Of a stretch of DNA of 64,000 nt, positions 11,308-24,203 are shown piece by piece. The notes beneath the pieces were generated by a model. That model was not told the DNA's origin, ran no database searches, and saw only the letters and a program-made list of their open reading frames with translations. Made by a program: the position numbers and the translations under genes. Position 1 is the first letter of the stretch. The number at the start of each line of letters is the position of its first letter. Source of the stretch: Castor canadensis (taxonomy: Eukaryota; Chordata; Mammalia; Rodentia; Castoridae); the NCBI RefSeq assembly GCF_047511655.1, contig NC_133398.1, positions 106,222,332 to 106,286,331 on the forward strand, given 5' to 3'.

Positions 11308-12640
11308 TCAGGTGGCCAGAGAAAGAGATGGAGACTAACGCAGGGATCTCCACTTAGCACCTGGAGCTCCTTTCTCCTGGCAGTCTTAGGCTCCTCCTTT
11401 TCCACCAAGTTTCTCTTTGTTGGCACTCTGTAGAGTCCTTCTTAAAGTGGGGGTTACTGGCACACTTTATACAGGGCACCAAAAACACACGGCTTGGACT
11501 GCCTGTGGTTGGCTTTGAAACAGAAACTATCACTTCTGCTGCATTTCATTGGTAAAACAGGTTCTGGACCCTGCCCAGATTCAAGACAAAGGAACCACCA
11601 GGGCCATCAGCTCACCAGGCCCATGCTAATCTGTTTCATTCTTTGTACCCCATCAGAGAAAAGACAGAGCAGGGGTGGTTATTGCTCAATGAAGGAGATT
11701 AAGGGCCAAATGAATAACCAACCTGCATCTCTGCAGCCTGGATCCACTGCTCAAAGGCCTCTGGAGGAGGTAGCCTCATTGCCTTCACTTGTCATTGACT
11801 GAGCATGAGTCTGAGACAGGCAGGCTTGGGCTAGAAGTTTGTCTCTGCCACTGATTGCCCTGGCAGCCTCTCCAAATGTATACAGAACAAGAAAGCACAC
11901 GCAGCATTCTGGCTCCCCTTTTCAGCCTCCCTTCTCACCACCTTCCATGGTGCTAAGCTTGCTTTGTTGAAACACCTCAATATTGTGTTTAAAACTTGAC
12001 AGCAGTTTCAACTTTAATTGATCAGTAGAGCCAAACTTTGAACGCCCAAGGCTTTGTCTCCTGAATCTTGGTTATTTGAAGGCTTTAAGATGCAGAAATT
12101 ATTGAACACTGAAGGTCAGCTTCAGGTTTTTATATTACAGTCAGTATGCAAAACTCAGATAATATGTACATCAGGAAACACACAGCAAACTTGTGTGGAA
12201 ATAGAATTACTTTTCTCATGTAGACTTTAGAACTTTTCTATAAGGAATATGTATTACTCATGTTGTTTTATTTTAATAAGCAGATCACTGTGGCTTTGAG
12301 ACCAAATTCTACTTGCAGAATAAGGTGGAGACCCTCTTCCACACGGTCTTAGGAAAGAGATGGCGCCTCTCTGATCCCACCATCAACCACCCTGTTTCTG
12401 GGAGGAGCTCTGGTGCCAGTAGTTGACCTGGGCTCACCCCTCACTCCCTACACTGGGGATCATAGCATCTTGCCTGGTCAGTCCCAAAGGGTTATTATGC
12501 GTTTCAAAAGAGATTTTTTTTAAACAAACTGCAGTGTAGGATGTTTTTAGGTAAACAGAAGATCAGCACATAGATTATTCTGAAATCATTTGGGTCTAAG
12601 CAAAATGTGAACTGTTGGTTTTTCCTACAGGCCAACTGCG
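11308..12640. other. Unassigned, probably unique sequence
   Basis: No repeat or gene recognised. A 102-codon plus-strand frame at 11494-11802 has no domain signature. Confidence 0.45.
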
Positions 12641-12642
12641 TT

Positions 12643-13002
12643 AGCCAGTTTTTCATTACTGTAACAAAATACCTGAGCTAATCCACTTAAAAAGAGAAAG
12701 GCTTATTTTAGCTTATAGTTTCAGCCCATAGTCAGTGGCCCCATTGTTTTGGGGCCTGTAGTGAGACAAAACATCACGGTGAAGAGTGCTTGGTGGAGCA
12801 AGCTGCTCACTTCATGGTGGCCAGAAGCCAAAAGAGAGAGGGGAAGGAGCCAGGTATTCCAATATCCCCTTCATGACATACTCTCAATGGTGTAACTTTT
12901 CCTACTAGGGCCCATCACCTAAAGGTTCCACACCCCACTCCAGTAATGTCAAGCTGGGGACCAAGCCTTTGAGGGCCATTTAAGATCCAAACCATAGCAC
13001 CA
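12643..13002 (-). mobile_element. MaLR-type LTR (reverse)
   Basis: Starts gttagccagtttttcattac and gtaacaaaatacctgagcta and ends accaagcctttgagggccat, the reverse complement of an old LTR. Includes ttcatggtggccagaagcca, common in this class. Confidence 0.65.
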
Positions 13003-13598
13003 ACAAAGAGGTCTCTCTCTCCTCCATGTCAGTAAACTTTATCAGTGAACAGGGAGGACAAGGGAGTCTTCGGGGACCGAATTTCAAGGCCCCTTGAAAT
13101 TAAGCTCAGTGGGGCCCTTACAAAGGAGTTAGTTGAATGGCAGGAGTGCGAGTGGATTGCAGGCTGGGGGCACTGGTGGTCTAGGCAGAGAAGAGAGGAA
13201 ACACAGTCGTCTCATTACACACTTTGCACCCAAGGCAGAGAACCCTGGCTCCCCTTCCACATCTGTCTCCTGGGCACAGAGGCCAGCCCTGCTGCCTAGG
13301 TGGGTGGATGTGGACCCCCGGTGGACATGTTGGTGGGAGGCTCCTGTGATAGCCTCAGGACTTATCTGGATGAGTAAGTGGGAACACGTCCCCTGTTCTA
13401 CTCCCTTTGTCCCTTTAAGCCATCTTGGGCCTTGTGGTTGGCAGAGGAGGGAACTGGCCTCTGACCAGACCAGGGGACCCCAAGGGAAAGAGGAGGACAT
13501 TTCTCCTGCTCGAACTGCTTTTCTCCCAGAGGAGGAGATGGGGGAGGAGCAGGAGATGTGTTTCTGTCAACACAGCCAAACCTAATTCTAACTGCTTT
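13003..13598. other. Unassigned GC-richer sequence
   Basis: Overlapping frames of 123 and 150 codons on opposite strands (13129-13500 and 13133-13585) show no recognisable motif. Treated as chance. Confidence 0.4.
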
Positions 13599-13599
13599 A

Positions 13600-14105
13600 T
13601 ATTAGTTGGGGTTCTCCAGAGAACCAGAGCCAAGAGGATACTGACTTATAGGTAAGATGATAGTTAGTAGGGGAGTTGACCTGTGTCATGATGGAGACTG
13701 AGAAGTCCCACCATCTATCATCTGTGAGCTAGAGAGCCTGGAGAACCCGTGGCATGGTTCAGTCTGAAAGCCTGAGAGCAGGAAGACGGTGCAGATTTCA
13801 GTTCAAGGACAATGGCCTGAGAACTAGGACCTCTGTGTCCAACAGGAGAAGACGAATGTCCCAGCTTAAGAAGAAAGAGAGGGGAGTTTGCCCCTTCTCT
13901 GTCTTTTCTTCTACTTGGAGTCTCAGTGGGTTGGATGGTGCCTATCCACACTGCTGAGGGTGAATCTTTACTCAGTCTACCAATTCAAATGCTGATCTCT
14001 TCCAGACATGCCCTCCCAGACACACCCAGAAAAAAACTCTTTACCAGCTATCTGGGCATCCAATAGTCCAGCCAAGTTGTAGCCTAAAATTAAGTGAATT
14101 TTCCA
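13600..14105 (+). mobile_element. Old mammalian LTR-like repeat
   Basis: Starts attagttggggttctccaga and includes gaagtcccaccatctatcat, tgtcccagcttaagaaga and tttactcagtctaccaattc, ending near atctgggcatccaatagtcc. I recognise the repeat as a widespread old mammalian element but am unsure of its family name. Confidence 0.6.
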
Positions 14106-14177
14106 GTTGTGGTAAATCACTGAGACCACTTGGTATAGTCCTTTCCCTCCTTGTTTGTGCCTGCTTGACGCATTCTC

Positions 14178-14372
14178 TCTCTGTACTGGGTATTTAACTC
14201 TAGGCCTCACACTTGCTAGGCAGGCATTCTACCATTTGATCCACTCCACCAACCCTCTGTTTTTGAGACAAGGTCTTGCTAACTTTTCCTAAGCTGGCCT
14301 CGAACTTGTGATCTTCCTGCCTCTGCTTGCTGAGCAACTGCGATTACAAGTGTGTACTACCATGCCCAGCTC
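14178..14372 (-). mobile_element. Composite B1/ID SINE
   Basis: Reverse-complement ID part (ctaggcctcacacttgctag) then B1 part (gagacaaggtcttgctaact ... accatgcccagctcctgcc). Confidence 0.85.
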
Positions 14373-15215
14373 CTGCCTGACTCATACCAGAGTCTCTGCC
14401 AGTGTGTGAAGAGACAAAGAAGAGATGACGTGGGATGAATGTGTTGACTGAGCTGCCATTTGAGTTGCTATTTGATCTCGTGGAAGGTTTGGGTGGAGAA
14501 AGATGCTGCCAGGAATTTGAGTTCTGAATCGCTGATGTATTTTCAGCTGTAAACAAAGATAGATAATATGCTTCTTAAAAGTTGTTTAAATACTCTTTGA
14601 TTTCAAGTACACCAATGTAGAGAGAATACTTATGTCGAAACCCCATGTACTCCAAACTTGCTTCAGCAATTTGCTAACATTTTGCACTCTATTTTTCATC
14701 TCCCCAGGTGACGGCATGACCCTGGCACCACTCTCTACCTACTCCACAAGAGATCCTTCTAGTTTCTGTTGGCACCACAATCAGCATCATCAACACCATC
14801 CAAAAGCTGAGGAGCGAGCTGTCGGGAGACTAAGACAGGAGCATGCATCCTGGCACACGTGGGCACTCTTGAGTAAATAAGAGAAACAGAAGGACCAATC
14901 CTCTATGCATGCCTCCCGGTCCTCAGAGCCAGTGCCTCACTGCATCCCGACCCAGGATCCCCACAAACATGAGTAGTCTAAGAGCCAGGAGTCTGTATGG
15001 ACTAGTGATGGTGGCAGGTAAAGCTCAGAGGATAGGATGTCCTGGTTGATTGCAGCTCTGTTGTGTTCCCACCAACACCTGCATTGTCAAAAAAGGAACA
15101 AAGCGATAGTTGCCCTCATTCCTTGCTGCTGCTGGGAACTTGCTTTGGAAGAGAGTTCAGCAACTTCTTACAAAACCTAGCAACTGTGCCCTTTGACCCA
15201 AAGAAGCTGGAAACT
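14373..15215. other. Unassigned sequence
   Basis: No gene or repeat that I can name with confidence. Confidence 0.45.
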
Positions 15216-15219
15216 GTCC

Positions 15220-15780
15220 ACACAAAACCAGCACACAGATGTCTATAGCAGCTTAATTCGTAATTGCCAGCACTAGGAGGCAACCAAAATGTCCTCCAGT
15301 AGGTGAATGGACCAACTGTGGCTCAGTCATAAAGTAGAATATTATTCAGTGTTCAAAAGAAATGCACTATTAAGCCATGAGAAGACACAGAAGAAACCTA
15401 AATGCATGTTACTTGATGAAAGAATCCATTCTGTGCAATTCCAACACTATGACATTCTGGAAAAGGCAAAACTGTGGAGATAGTGGAAAGATCAGTGGCA
15501 GAGCACAGAGTATTTGGCGGGGCGGGGGCAGTGAAAAGATTTAGCATGATACTACATGGTGGGTTCAAACCCAGAGAGTGTACCACACGAGGAGTGAGTG
15601 AGTCCTAACGTAAACGTGGACTTGGAGTGTTTGGGTGATCATGATGTGTCTGTTGCAACAAATGGACCACACTGAGGGCAGGTGTTGATAACGAGGAGGC
15701 TCTAGATGTGTGAGGCATGGGAAATCTCTCTATGTCCTCTCATATTGCAGTGAATCTAAAAGTGCTCTAAGAATACTGTG
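15220..15780 (+). mobile_element. Old LINE-1 3' end
   Basis: Forward old L1 end: tctatagcagcttaattcgt, aggtgaatggaccaactgtg and a 3' UTR that parallels the copy at 31600-32200 (both contain a run like agagtgt[ag]c[ca]acac...). Confidence 0.7.
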
Positions 15781-17420
15781 TATTTTTTTAAGGAGTGAAA
15801 AGATGTCAAGACACAAAAAGTATCCCATATCTCCAGGCTTCCATTAGCACAAACAAAACAGGAGCCTGGGCTGGTGGGGGTTTGCAGCCACTGGGAACCT
15901 GTAGCACCTAAGACCCACCCCCCTTCTCCCCACTGTGAGGAGGGGCTGCTCCCTGCTCCATCAGGGCCTTTAGGGCCTTCTCTGTGCCAGGGTTTCTGCA
16001 TTTGATGTTTATTTCACAACAGAGTCTTGTTTTTCAGGTTGCAGTGAACAGAAACAAAATAGCAGGTACAGAAAAGACCTTTAGATCTTCAGAAGAAAAC
16101 CACCCCATAAATCCAAGTCATTATTACTGCTAACAAAGCAACTCAACACATTCATGCCTTATTGGTCCATGTCAGCCAATAAAAAATAATCCTTGTTGGT
16201 TCCCTCTTGGACTTTTCCTCACATCTCTCCTCCCACCTCTTCTAGAGAAAATAAATGCATGGTTTCAATGATTTATGGGACATAGAGCTTACGTGTGTTC
16301 CCATGGGGTCTCAGATATATCCTCATTTTAAACAACTCTGTAGCTTCATAGGTAGACATGAAGGAGGTTGGGATCCTGCTTTCCCCTTCTCTCCCCATGC
16401 ACTCTGCATTCTGTAATGACATACTCTTCTCTATTGTGCTTTTAGTACAATTGCAATATTTCCAAATATGCAGATTTTTCAGTTATAACTGTGACTATTT
16501 TACAACAACTTTTAACCATTCTGGCTGTGGACTAATTTCTACTATCACGATATGTTATGGGAGAGAACTCATCGTAGCCTTGGAAATTGTGGTCAAGGGC
16601 TATTGACATCACTGTTGGAGCTTAGCTCACCTGGTGACCCACTTGGGTGACCCATTCTGGGCTCACCTAGACGGTTCATCTAGACTCTGCATTCTGCACA
16701 GCTCTGCACTCTGGGGCTGGCAAAGATTGGGGGCTTACTTCCTGCACAATTGCAGAAAAACCAGCTTTTTTTCAGAGGGGACACTTCTGACAGATACTTT
16801 GGTGCACCATTTACTGCCATGCTGAGAGGCAGACAGAAGCCGCAGGCACGAGATGTGTTTTCTGGGCAGACCGGTTTCCTCCCTACAATGTGAATCATTG
16901 CACCTTTCTTTTGAACTCCACTGATGAATTTGGCAGGTGGTGGAGGTGGGTGGAGTCTGAGGTCATCTGTACCATGTGATCTTTCTGCAAAGAGCAGTCC
17001 TGCTGACAGTGAGTGTGGTAGTCTCCCACAGTTCTGACCCATTTTAGGTTAGACAAGGGTTACCCCTTGGGCCAGTCCCAGGCAATGAGCAGTAAGACCC
17101 TGGGGTCATGCTAAGTTGCACCTTAACTTCAGTGTGGTGATCAACCCCATCAGAACCACTCCATGGCTTAGAAGGTCTTTGTATCTTGACATGCCACCAG
17201 CTTCCCAATTTCCCGCATGTTTATTGGCATCTGATATATGACTTTCTGGGATAGACTTTTTAAATGTTTTTTGCTATTATCATTCTCTGTTTCTCCTTTA
17301 TCATATCAATCTAGTAATAATTGTGAACTTTTATCAAAATACAATGCTCCATGTTGGTTTGGTAGCCCAGTATAATCCCTACCCTTTTTACTCTGTAAAG
17401 TAAGACAGTTTTCACTTTGA
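15781..17420. other. Unassigned sequence
   Basis: Mostly unassigned. Short frames only, including a 120-codon minus-strand frame at 16680-17042 without a recognised domain. Confidence 0.4.
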
Positions 17421-17435
17421 AAAGGGTCTTTCTCT

Positions 17436-20137
17436 TCAACAACACATCAAAAAGATTATTCCACCATGACCAAGTAGGCTTCATCCCAGGAATGCACGGG
17501 TGGTTCAACATATGAAAATCAATAAACGTAATAAACCATATTAACAGAAGAAAAGACAAAAACCACTTGATCATCTCAATAGATGCAGAAAAAGCCATTG
17601 ATAAGATCCAACACCATTTCATGATAAAAGCTCTAAGAAAACTAGGAATAGAAGGAAAGTATCTCAACATTATAAACACTATATATGACAAACCTACAGC
17701 CAGGATTGTACTTAACGGAGAAAAACTGAAACCATTCCCTCTAAAATCAGGGATTTTAGAGGATGCCCACTATCTCCACTCCTATTCAACATAGTACTGG
17801 AATTCCTAGTCAGAGTAATTAGGCAAGAAGAAGGAATAAAAGGAATACAAATAGGCAAAGAAACTGTCAAAATATCCCTATTTGCAGACGACATGATCCT
17901 ATACCTTAAAGACCAAAAAAAACTCTACTCAGAAGTTTCTAGACATCATCAATAGCTACAGCAAGGTAGCAGGATATAAAATCAACATAGAAAAATCATT
18001 AGCATTTCTATACACTAATAATGAACAAACTGAAAAAGAATATATGAAAATACTTCCATTTACAATAGCCTCAAAAAAAATCAAATACCTAGGTGTAAAC
18101 CTAACAAAAGATGTGAACGACCTCTACAAGGAAAACTATACACTTCTGAAGAAAGAGATTGAGGAAGACTATAGAAAGTGCAGAGATCTCCCATGCTCAT
18201 GGATTGGTAGAATCAACATAGTAAAAATGTCTATACTCCCAAAAGTAATCTGCATGTTTAATGCAATTCCCATCAAAACCCCAATAACGTTCATTAAAGA
18301 GATTGAAAAATCTACCGTGAAATTTATGTGGAAACACATGAGGCCATGAATAGCCAAGGCAATACTCAGTCAAAAGAACAATGCTGGAGGTATCACAATA
18401 CCTGACTTCAAACTGTATTACAAAGCAGTAACAATAAAAACAGCATGGTACTGGCACAAAAACAGACATGAAGACCAGTGGAACAGAAAAGAGGACCCAG
18501 ATATGAAGCCACACAACTACAACCAACTTGTCTTTGACAAAGGCGCTAAAAATATATGATGGAGAAAAAACAGCTTCTTTAACAAAAACTGCTGGGAAAA
18601 CTAGTTAGCAGTCTGCAAAAAACTGAAACTAGATCCATGTATATCACCCTATACCAAGATTAACTCAAAATGGATCAAGGATCTTAATATCAGACCCCAA
18701 ACTCTAAAGTTGATATAGGAAAGAGTAGGAAATACTCTGGAGTTAGTAAGTATAGGTAAGAACTTTCCCAATGAAACCCCAGCAGCGCAGCAACTAAGAG
18801 ATAGCATAGATAAATGGGACCTCATAAAACTAAAAAGCTTCCGCTCATCAAAAGAAATGGTCTCTAAACTGAAGAGAACACCCATAGAGTGGGAGAAAAT
18901 ATTTGCCAGCTACACATCAGACAAAGGACTGATAACCAGAATATATAGGGAACTTAAAGAACTAAATTCTCCCCAAACTAACAAACCAATAAAGAAATGG
19001 GCAAGTGAACTAAACAGAACTTTCTCAAAAGAAGAAATTCAAATGGCCAAAAAACACATGAAAAAATGCTCACCATCTCTAGCAATAAAGGAAATGCAAA
19101 TTAAAACCACACTAAGATTCCACCTCACCCCTGTTAGAATAGCCATCATTAGCAAAACCACAAACAGGTGTTGGCAAGGATGCGGGGGAAAAAGGAACCC
19201 TCTTACACTGTTGGTGGGAATGTAAACTAGTACAACCACTCTGGAAAAAAATTTAGTAGACTCCAAATTTTTTGATCTACCATTTGATCCAGCAATACCA
19301 CTCTTGGGGATATACCCAAAAGACTGTGACACAGGTTTCTCCGAGGCACCTGCACACCCATGTTTATTGCGGCACTATTCACAATAGCCAAGTTATGGAA
19401 ACAGCCAAGATCCCCACTACTGATGAATGGATTAAGAAAATGTGGTATCTATACACAATGGAATTTTATGCAGCCATGAAGAAGAACAAAATGTTATCAT
19501 TCACTGGTAAATGGGTGGAATTGGAAGTCATCATTCTGAGTGAGGTTAGCCTGGCCCAAAAGACCAAAAATCGTATGTTCTCCCTCATATGCAGACATTA
19601 GGTCAAGGGCAAACACAACAAGGGGATTGGACTTTGAGCACATGATAAAAGCGAGAGCACAACAAGGGAGGGGTGAGGATAGGTAAGACACCTAAAAAAT
19701 TAGCTAGCATTTGTTGCCCTCAACACAGAGAAACTAAAGCAGATACCTTAAAAGCAACTGAGGCCAATGGGAGAAGGGGACCAGGAACTAGAGAAAAGGT
19801 TAGATCAAAAAGAATTAACCTAGAAGGTAACACACACGCACAGGAAATTAATGTGAGTCAACTCCCTATATAGCTATCTTTATCTCAACCAGCAAAAACC
19901 CTTGTTCCTTCCTATTATGGCTTATACTCTCTCTACAACAAAATTAGAAATAAGGGCAAAATAGTTTCTGCTGGGTATTGAGGGTGTTGGGGGGAGAAGG
20001 AGGGGGTGGAGTGGGTGGTAAGGGAGGGGGTGGGGGCAGGGGGGAGAAATGACCCAAGCATTGTATGCACATATGAATAATAAAACAATAAAAATTAAAA
20101 AAAAGAAGCATCCAAAAAAAAAAAAAAAAGAGGAAGG
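17436..20137 (+). mobile_element. Young 5'-truncated LINE-1 (ORF2 C-terminal half and 3' UTR)
   Basis: Begins inside the reverse transcriptase coding region and reads through the [11 protein letters not shown] active-site box near 17880 to the ORF2 end near 19300, then a 3' UTR with a G-rich tract (about 19985-20046), a tail resembling other copies here, and poly(A). It is flanked by a perfect 15-bp duplication, AAAGGGTCTTTCTCT, at 17421-17435 and 20138-20152. Frameshifts (near 17764 and 17915) and stops (near 18347, 18558, 18601) break the frame, so it is dead despite looking young. It lies next to a reverse old L1. Confidence 0.95.
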
Positions 20138-20422
20138 AAAGGGTCTTTCTCTCCCCTGTAACAGGTGAAGAAATATAAACTTAAGTTGCTTTTTTACGAG
20201 TGGCTGTTTGGTTGCTATAGTACCACTTATTGAAAAGGCTGCTAGTTCTTCATCAAGTTGTCTTTGAAGGTTGGTCGGAAATCAGTTGGCCATATAGTGT
20301 AGCTGCGTTTCTGGACTCTAGCCCTGATTTTTTTGGTCTATATTTTCAACAAAATGATACTGTCTTGATTATTGTAGGCTCATTAAATCTGGAAATAAGA
20401 TAGTATTAGCTCTCCAAATTAG

Positions 20423-20555
20423 ATTTTTTTGTTTGGTTGGCTGATTTTTTGAGATAGTCTTGCTACATAGCCCATGCTGGCCTTGAACTCACCATCCTGC
20501 TGCTTCAGCCTCCAAAGTGCTGAAATTACAGGCATGGAGCACCATGACCAGCACC
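20423..20555 (-). mobile_element. B1-type SINE
   Basis: Reverse-complement B1 (cttgctacatagcccatgct, ccttgaactcaccatcctgc) inserted in the reverse old L1. Confidence 0.85.
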
Positions 20556-21730
20556 ATTCTCATTTTTAAAGGTTGTTCTGACTATTGTAAGTATTTTGCA
20601 TTTCTGTATGAACTTTAGATTTAATTATCAAATTAGGGGGGAAATCCTGCTGGAATTTCAGTTGTGATTATATTGATTCTATAGAGCAATTTGAGAATTG
20701 ACATATTAATAATATTGAGTCTTCCAACCTTTGAACACAATATTATGTTTCTTCATTTTTTTAGAACTTCTTTAATTTTTAAGCAACAATATTTTGTACA
20801 GGGCTTTCAATTCTTTTGACCAATTAATTCCCAATACCTCATTTTATGCTAATATAAATTATATTCTTTAATTTTTAATTTTAAATGGTTTGTTGTGAGT
20901 ACATAGATATACAATTACTTCTTGTACTTTGATCTTATGTTTGGAATCTTGCTAAACTCATGTGTTAGTTTTGTTGGCTTTTCTGAAATTCTGTTGGGTC
21001 CCACATAGGTAATTGTGTCATATGCAAATTAAAAGGTTTTCTTTTTCCTTTCCAATATGAAAGTCTTTAATTTCTTTTTCTTGCCTGATTATCCTGGATG
21101 AAACCTCCAGTAAAATGTTGAGTGGAAATGTATTACTTCTGATCATCAGGATGAAATAATTTCATCTTTTACTATGATATCATCTATGGGTTTTTGTTAG
21201 ATGCCTTTCTAGTCCTTCTTTGACAAGTAGATGTGGAATTATATCAAATGAATTTTCTGTGTCTATTAAGGTGATAATATGATATTTGTAAGTTTGTTAA
21301 TATGGTTGAGTTACATTGACTAATTTCTAAGAGTGAAACCAACCTTGCATTCATGGGATAAGACAATTTGGTCATAATGTCTTTTGCTTTTGACATGTTG
21401 TTAACTAGATTGGCAAAAGTTTTGTCTTGAATGTTTGCCTCTGTATCCATGAAGAATATAAATCTGCACTTTCTTTTCTGTAACGTCTTTGCTTTTGTGG
21501 TCATGGTAAAGCTGTCTTCAGATGTTTGGGGAAAGGTTTCTTTGAAATTTTCCTGAAGAATTTTGTAGAATCATAATTCTTTCTTTCTTAAATATTTGGT
21601 AGAATTGAACAGTGAATTTTAACTTTTAAATTTAATTCTGCTGTGGTTAAAACACATGATTTATGTGGATTAGAGGATTTAGCGTACAGTTGGGTTTTGC
21701 TCTTGCATCCAGTTGTACATTCTCTGCCTT

Positions 21731-21790
21731 TTAATTGGAGTATTTAGACCACTAATGATATTAATTGGAGTATTTAGACCACTAATGATA
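21731..21790. repeat. Perfect tandem duplication of 30 bp
   Basis: Two adjacent identical units, 21731-21760 and 21761-21790, inside the reverse L1. A further local repeat (atgatattattactat) follows to about 21835. Confidence 0.9.
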
Positions 21791-22860
21791 TTATTACTAT
21801 AATAATAAATTATAGTATAATGATATTATTACTATAAATAAGATCATTTTGGTATTTATTTCCAATTTTCCCATCCCACTTTTTTCTTTTTTTTCAAATT
21901 GTCTTGAGGTTAATTTATTAATTTTATTAATGTAGTCCTTTAATTATGATTATTTAATGTTTTTCCTTTTACTCTTTTCTTGGCTTTTTGTTTTGCTATT
22001 CTCATGGATGCTTTAATTTTTTTGTGTATATCTTTTACTTTCAAGTGCTCCTCTATGTCTTCATGTGTTGTATGACAACCTAAAAATAGAATACTTCTAT
22101 TTGTACTCCAACTTTGTTCTATTATTGTTATAAATTTTACTTGAGCCAAAAAAACACAACAGAACATTGTTGTTATTTTTTGTTTAGACAAATATCTTTT
22201 AAAGATGTTCAGAAGACAAGACTAATACTGTATCTTCACCAATATAGCTACCAGTTACGATAACCTTGAGTCTTTAGGATAGAACTGCATTTACCTCTTG
22301 TACTATGTTACAACTGCTCAAAGGACATCTTTGTTTAACATTTCTATGGGTGAATTTTTGTAAGGTTTTGTGTGTCTGAAATGTCTGTATTTGACCTTAT
22401 TTTTTGAAAGCTATTTTAATGGAGCATAGAGTTTTAGGGTGACAGATTTTTTTCTTTCTGTTCTTTGAAGGTGTTTCTATGTTGATTCCTCATTTGCATT
22501 ATTTCTGATACAAACTCTGCTGTCATTCTAGTTACTATGTATGTAATGTGTCTTTTTTTCCTCTGGCTGACTTTAAAATCTGCCTTTTATCATTGGTTTG
22601 AGTGATTTGATCACAATGCGCCTTAATGGTTTATATTTCTTGTGACTGGGGCTCAGTGAGCTTCCTGGATCTGTAAGATTATAGTTTTCATCAATGAGCT
22701 GCTTCTCCTTCTTCAAGATTGATAAAATTGATAGACATATAGAAAGATTGATTAGAAGATTAAGAGAAGAGACCCAAATTACTAAAATAAAGGAAAGTCA
22801 TATCATATCAAGAAGAAATGATAATAGACAATAAATGAATATTATGAACAGTTTTAAGTC

Positions 22861-22898
22861 AAATGTCATCAAATTTGGTAAATGTCATCAAATTTGGT
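22861..22898. repeat. Perfect 19-bp tandem duplication
   Basis: AAATGTCATCAAATTTGGT occurs at 22861-22879 and again at 22880-22898. Confidence 0.9.
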
Positions 22899-24102
22899 TA
22901 ACCATTTTTTGTTATCTTGCCTCTACCTGCTCTTTTAGGGACCCAATTTATTAAGGTGTTTGAAACTGCTGTATAGCTCACCAATGATCTAACATTTTAA
23001 AAAATTTCTTCTTTTTGTTTGTGTTTTACTCTTTATGAACAATAAGACTCTCCAGCCTGACTGACAGAAACAGGCACTATTCCCGGACATGTATACCCCT
23101 CAGAAACTTCTCTCTCTAGCCCTTTCTGGTGTTTTATTCTGCTGGCCTCAGGTAGTTTCGGCAGACACACTTGCTAATCAGTAGGACTCAGCTGAATATG
23201 GGGGAGAGAAGAACTCTTTGCATAACTCCCAAGTTTCTCTCTCTGTGCATTTCTCCCCTCTACTACTCTGCTCTGTGAACTCTCACCACCTCGGACTCGG
23301 GACTCCATATCCTCAACTTAGGAGTTCAAGGGCTCCATGTGGTTTGCTTTCCCTGTGCCCCAGCGTGAACATTCTATGTAGACTGCAAGCTGGAGCAACT
23401 GTTGGGTTTACTTCATCTATTTATTTATTTAGGTTATTTCAGGTTTGTCTGTGTTTATGTAAATCTGGTGTCAGTTTCATTAGGCTGAAGTTTATGTTTT
23501 AGTCAGTACTTTTATTTGAAAATCTGATAAAACAGATGATTTCCTGTGAATACAGAATTTACTTAAACTCATGTTAGAAATATAATAAGACTGACTTCCA
23601 AAGTTGTATTGATGAAATGAACATGGTAATTAAATTCGATGAGATGGCACAAAAGAAAATTACAAATTAGAGCTAGTTATAAATACTGATTGAAAATTAA
23701 TGAATAAGATACTGCTAAATAGAACCCTGTTACAAATTAAACTAGTAATTCACCATGACCAAGAGTGCTTTCTTTGCTCCAGAAATCTAAGGGTGACTCA
23801 TTGTTAGGCAATTGGTGCTATGGTTGCTAAATTAATAAACCTAAGTTGAAAAATCGTGTTCTTATTTCCATGGATGCTGAAAGACATTCAATAAAATTGA
23901 ACATCCATTCATGGTAATATCTACTTAAACAAACAGGAATACATCATGCTGCATATGTAATAAAATAGACCCATTTCAGTGAGAATTTACTACCACTAAA
24001 TTAAATGATGAAGCAAGGATGCCCCCTTTTATCATTAGTTACACTTGATTTGGAAGTAATGGATGATGTAATGAGAAGTTCTAGTGAGAAACTAGAAGTC
24101 TA

Positions 24103-24203
24103 GGACCAGGCAGGGGGGTTAGCTCAATAGTAGAGCACTTGCCTGGTGTGCATGAGGCCCTGGATTCAGTCCCTAACATCTTAAAAGAAAAAAACAAAAA
24201 AAC
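24103..24203 (+). mobile_element. ID-type SINE
   Basis: Forward ID-like element with Pol III box-like segments (gttagctcaatagtagagca ... ctggattcagtccctaacat) and an A-rich tail. Confidence 0.9.

Larger units (their letters stand above)
20160..22705 (-). mobile_element. Old LINE-1 ORF2 (reverse), interrupted by B1
   Basis: Reverse-complement ORF2 sequence throughout, for example ttgaaaaggctgctagttct near 20233 and cagtgagcttcctggatctg near 22653. A B1 lies at 20423-20555. Open frames are short. Confidence 0.75.

Noticed and set aside
13129..13585. Overlapping 123- and 150-codon ORFs as a gene
   Set aside because: Open on both strands with no recognisable motif, splice site or conservation evidence.
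17567..19601. ORFs with reverse-transcriptase-like sequence as host genes
   Set aside because: They are fragments of the L1 ORF2, separated by frameshifts and stops.
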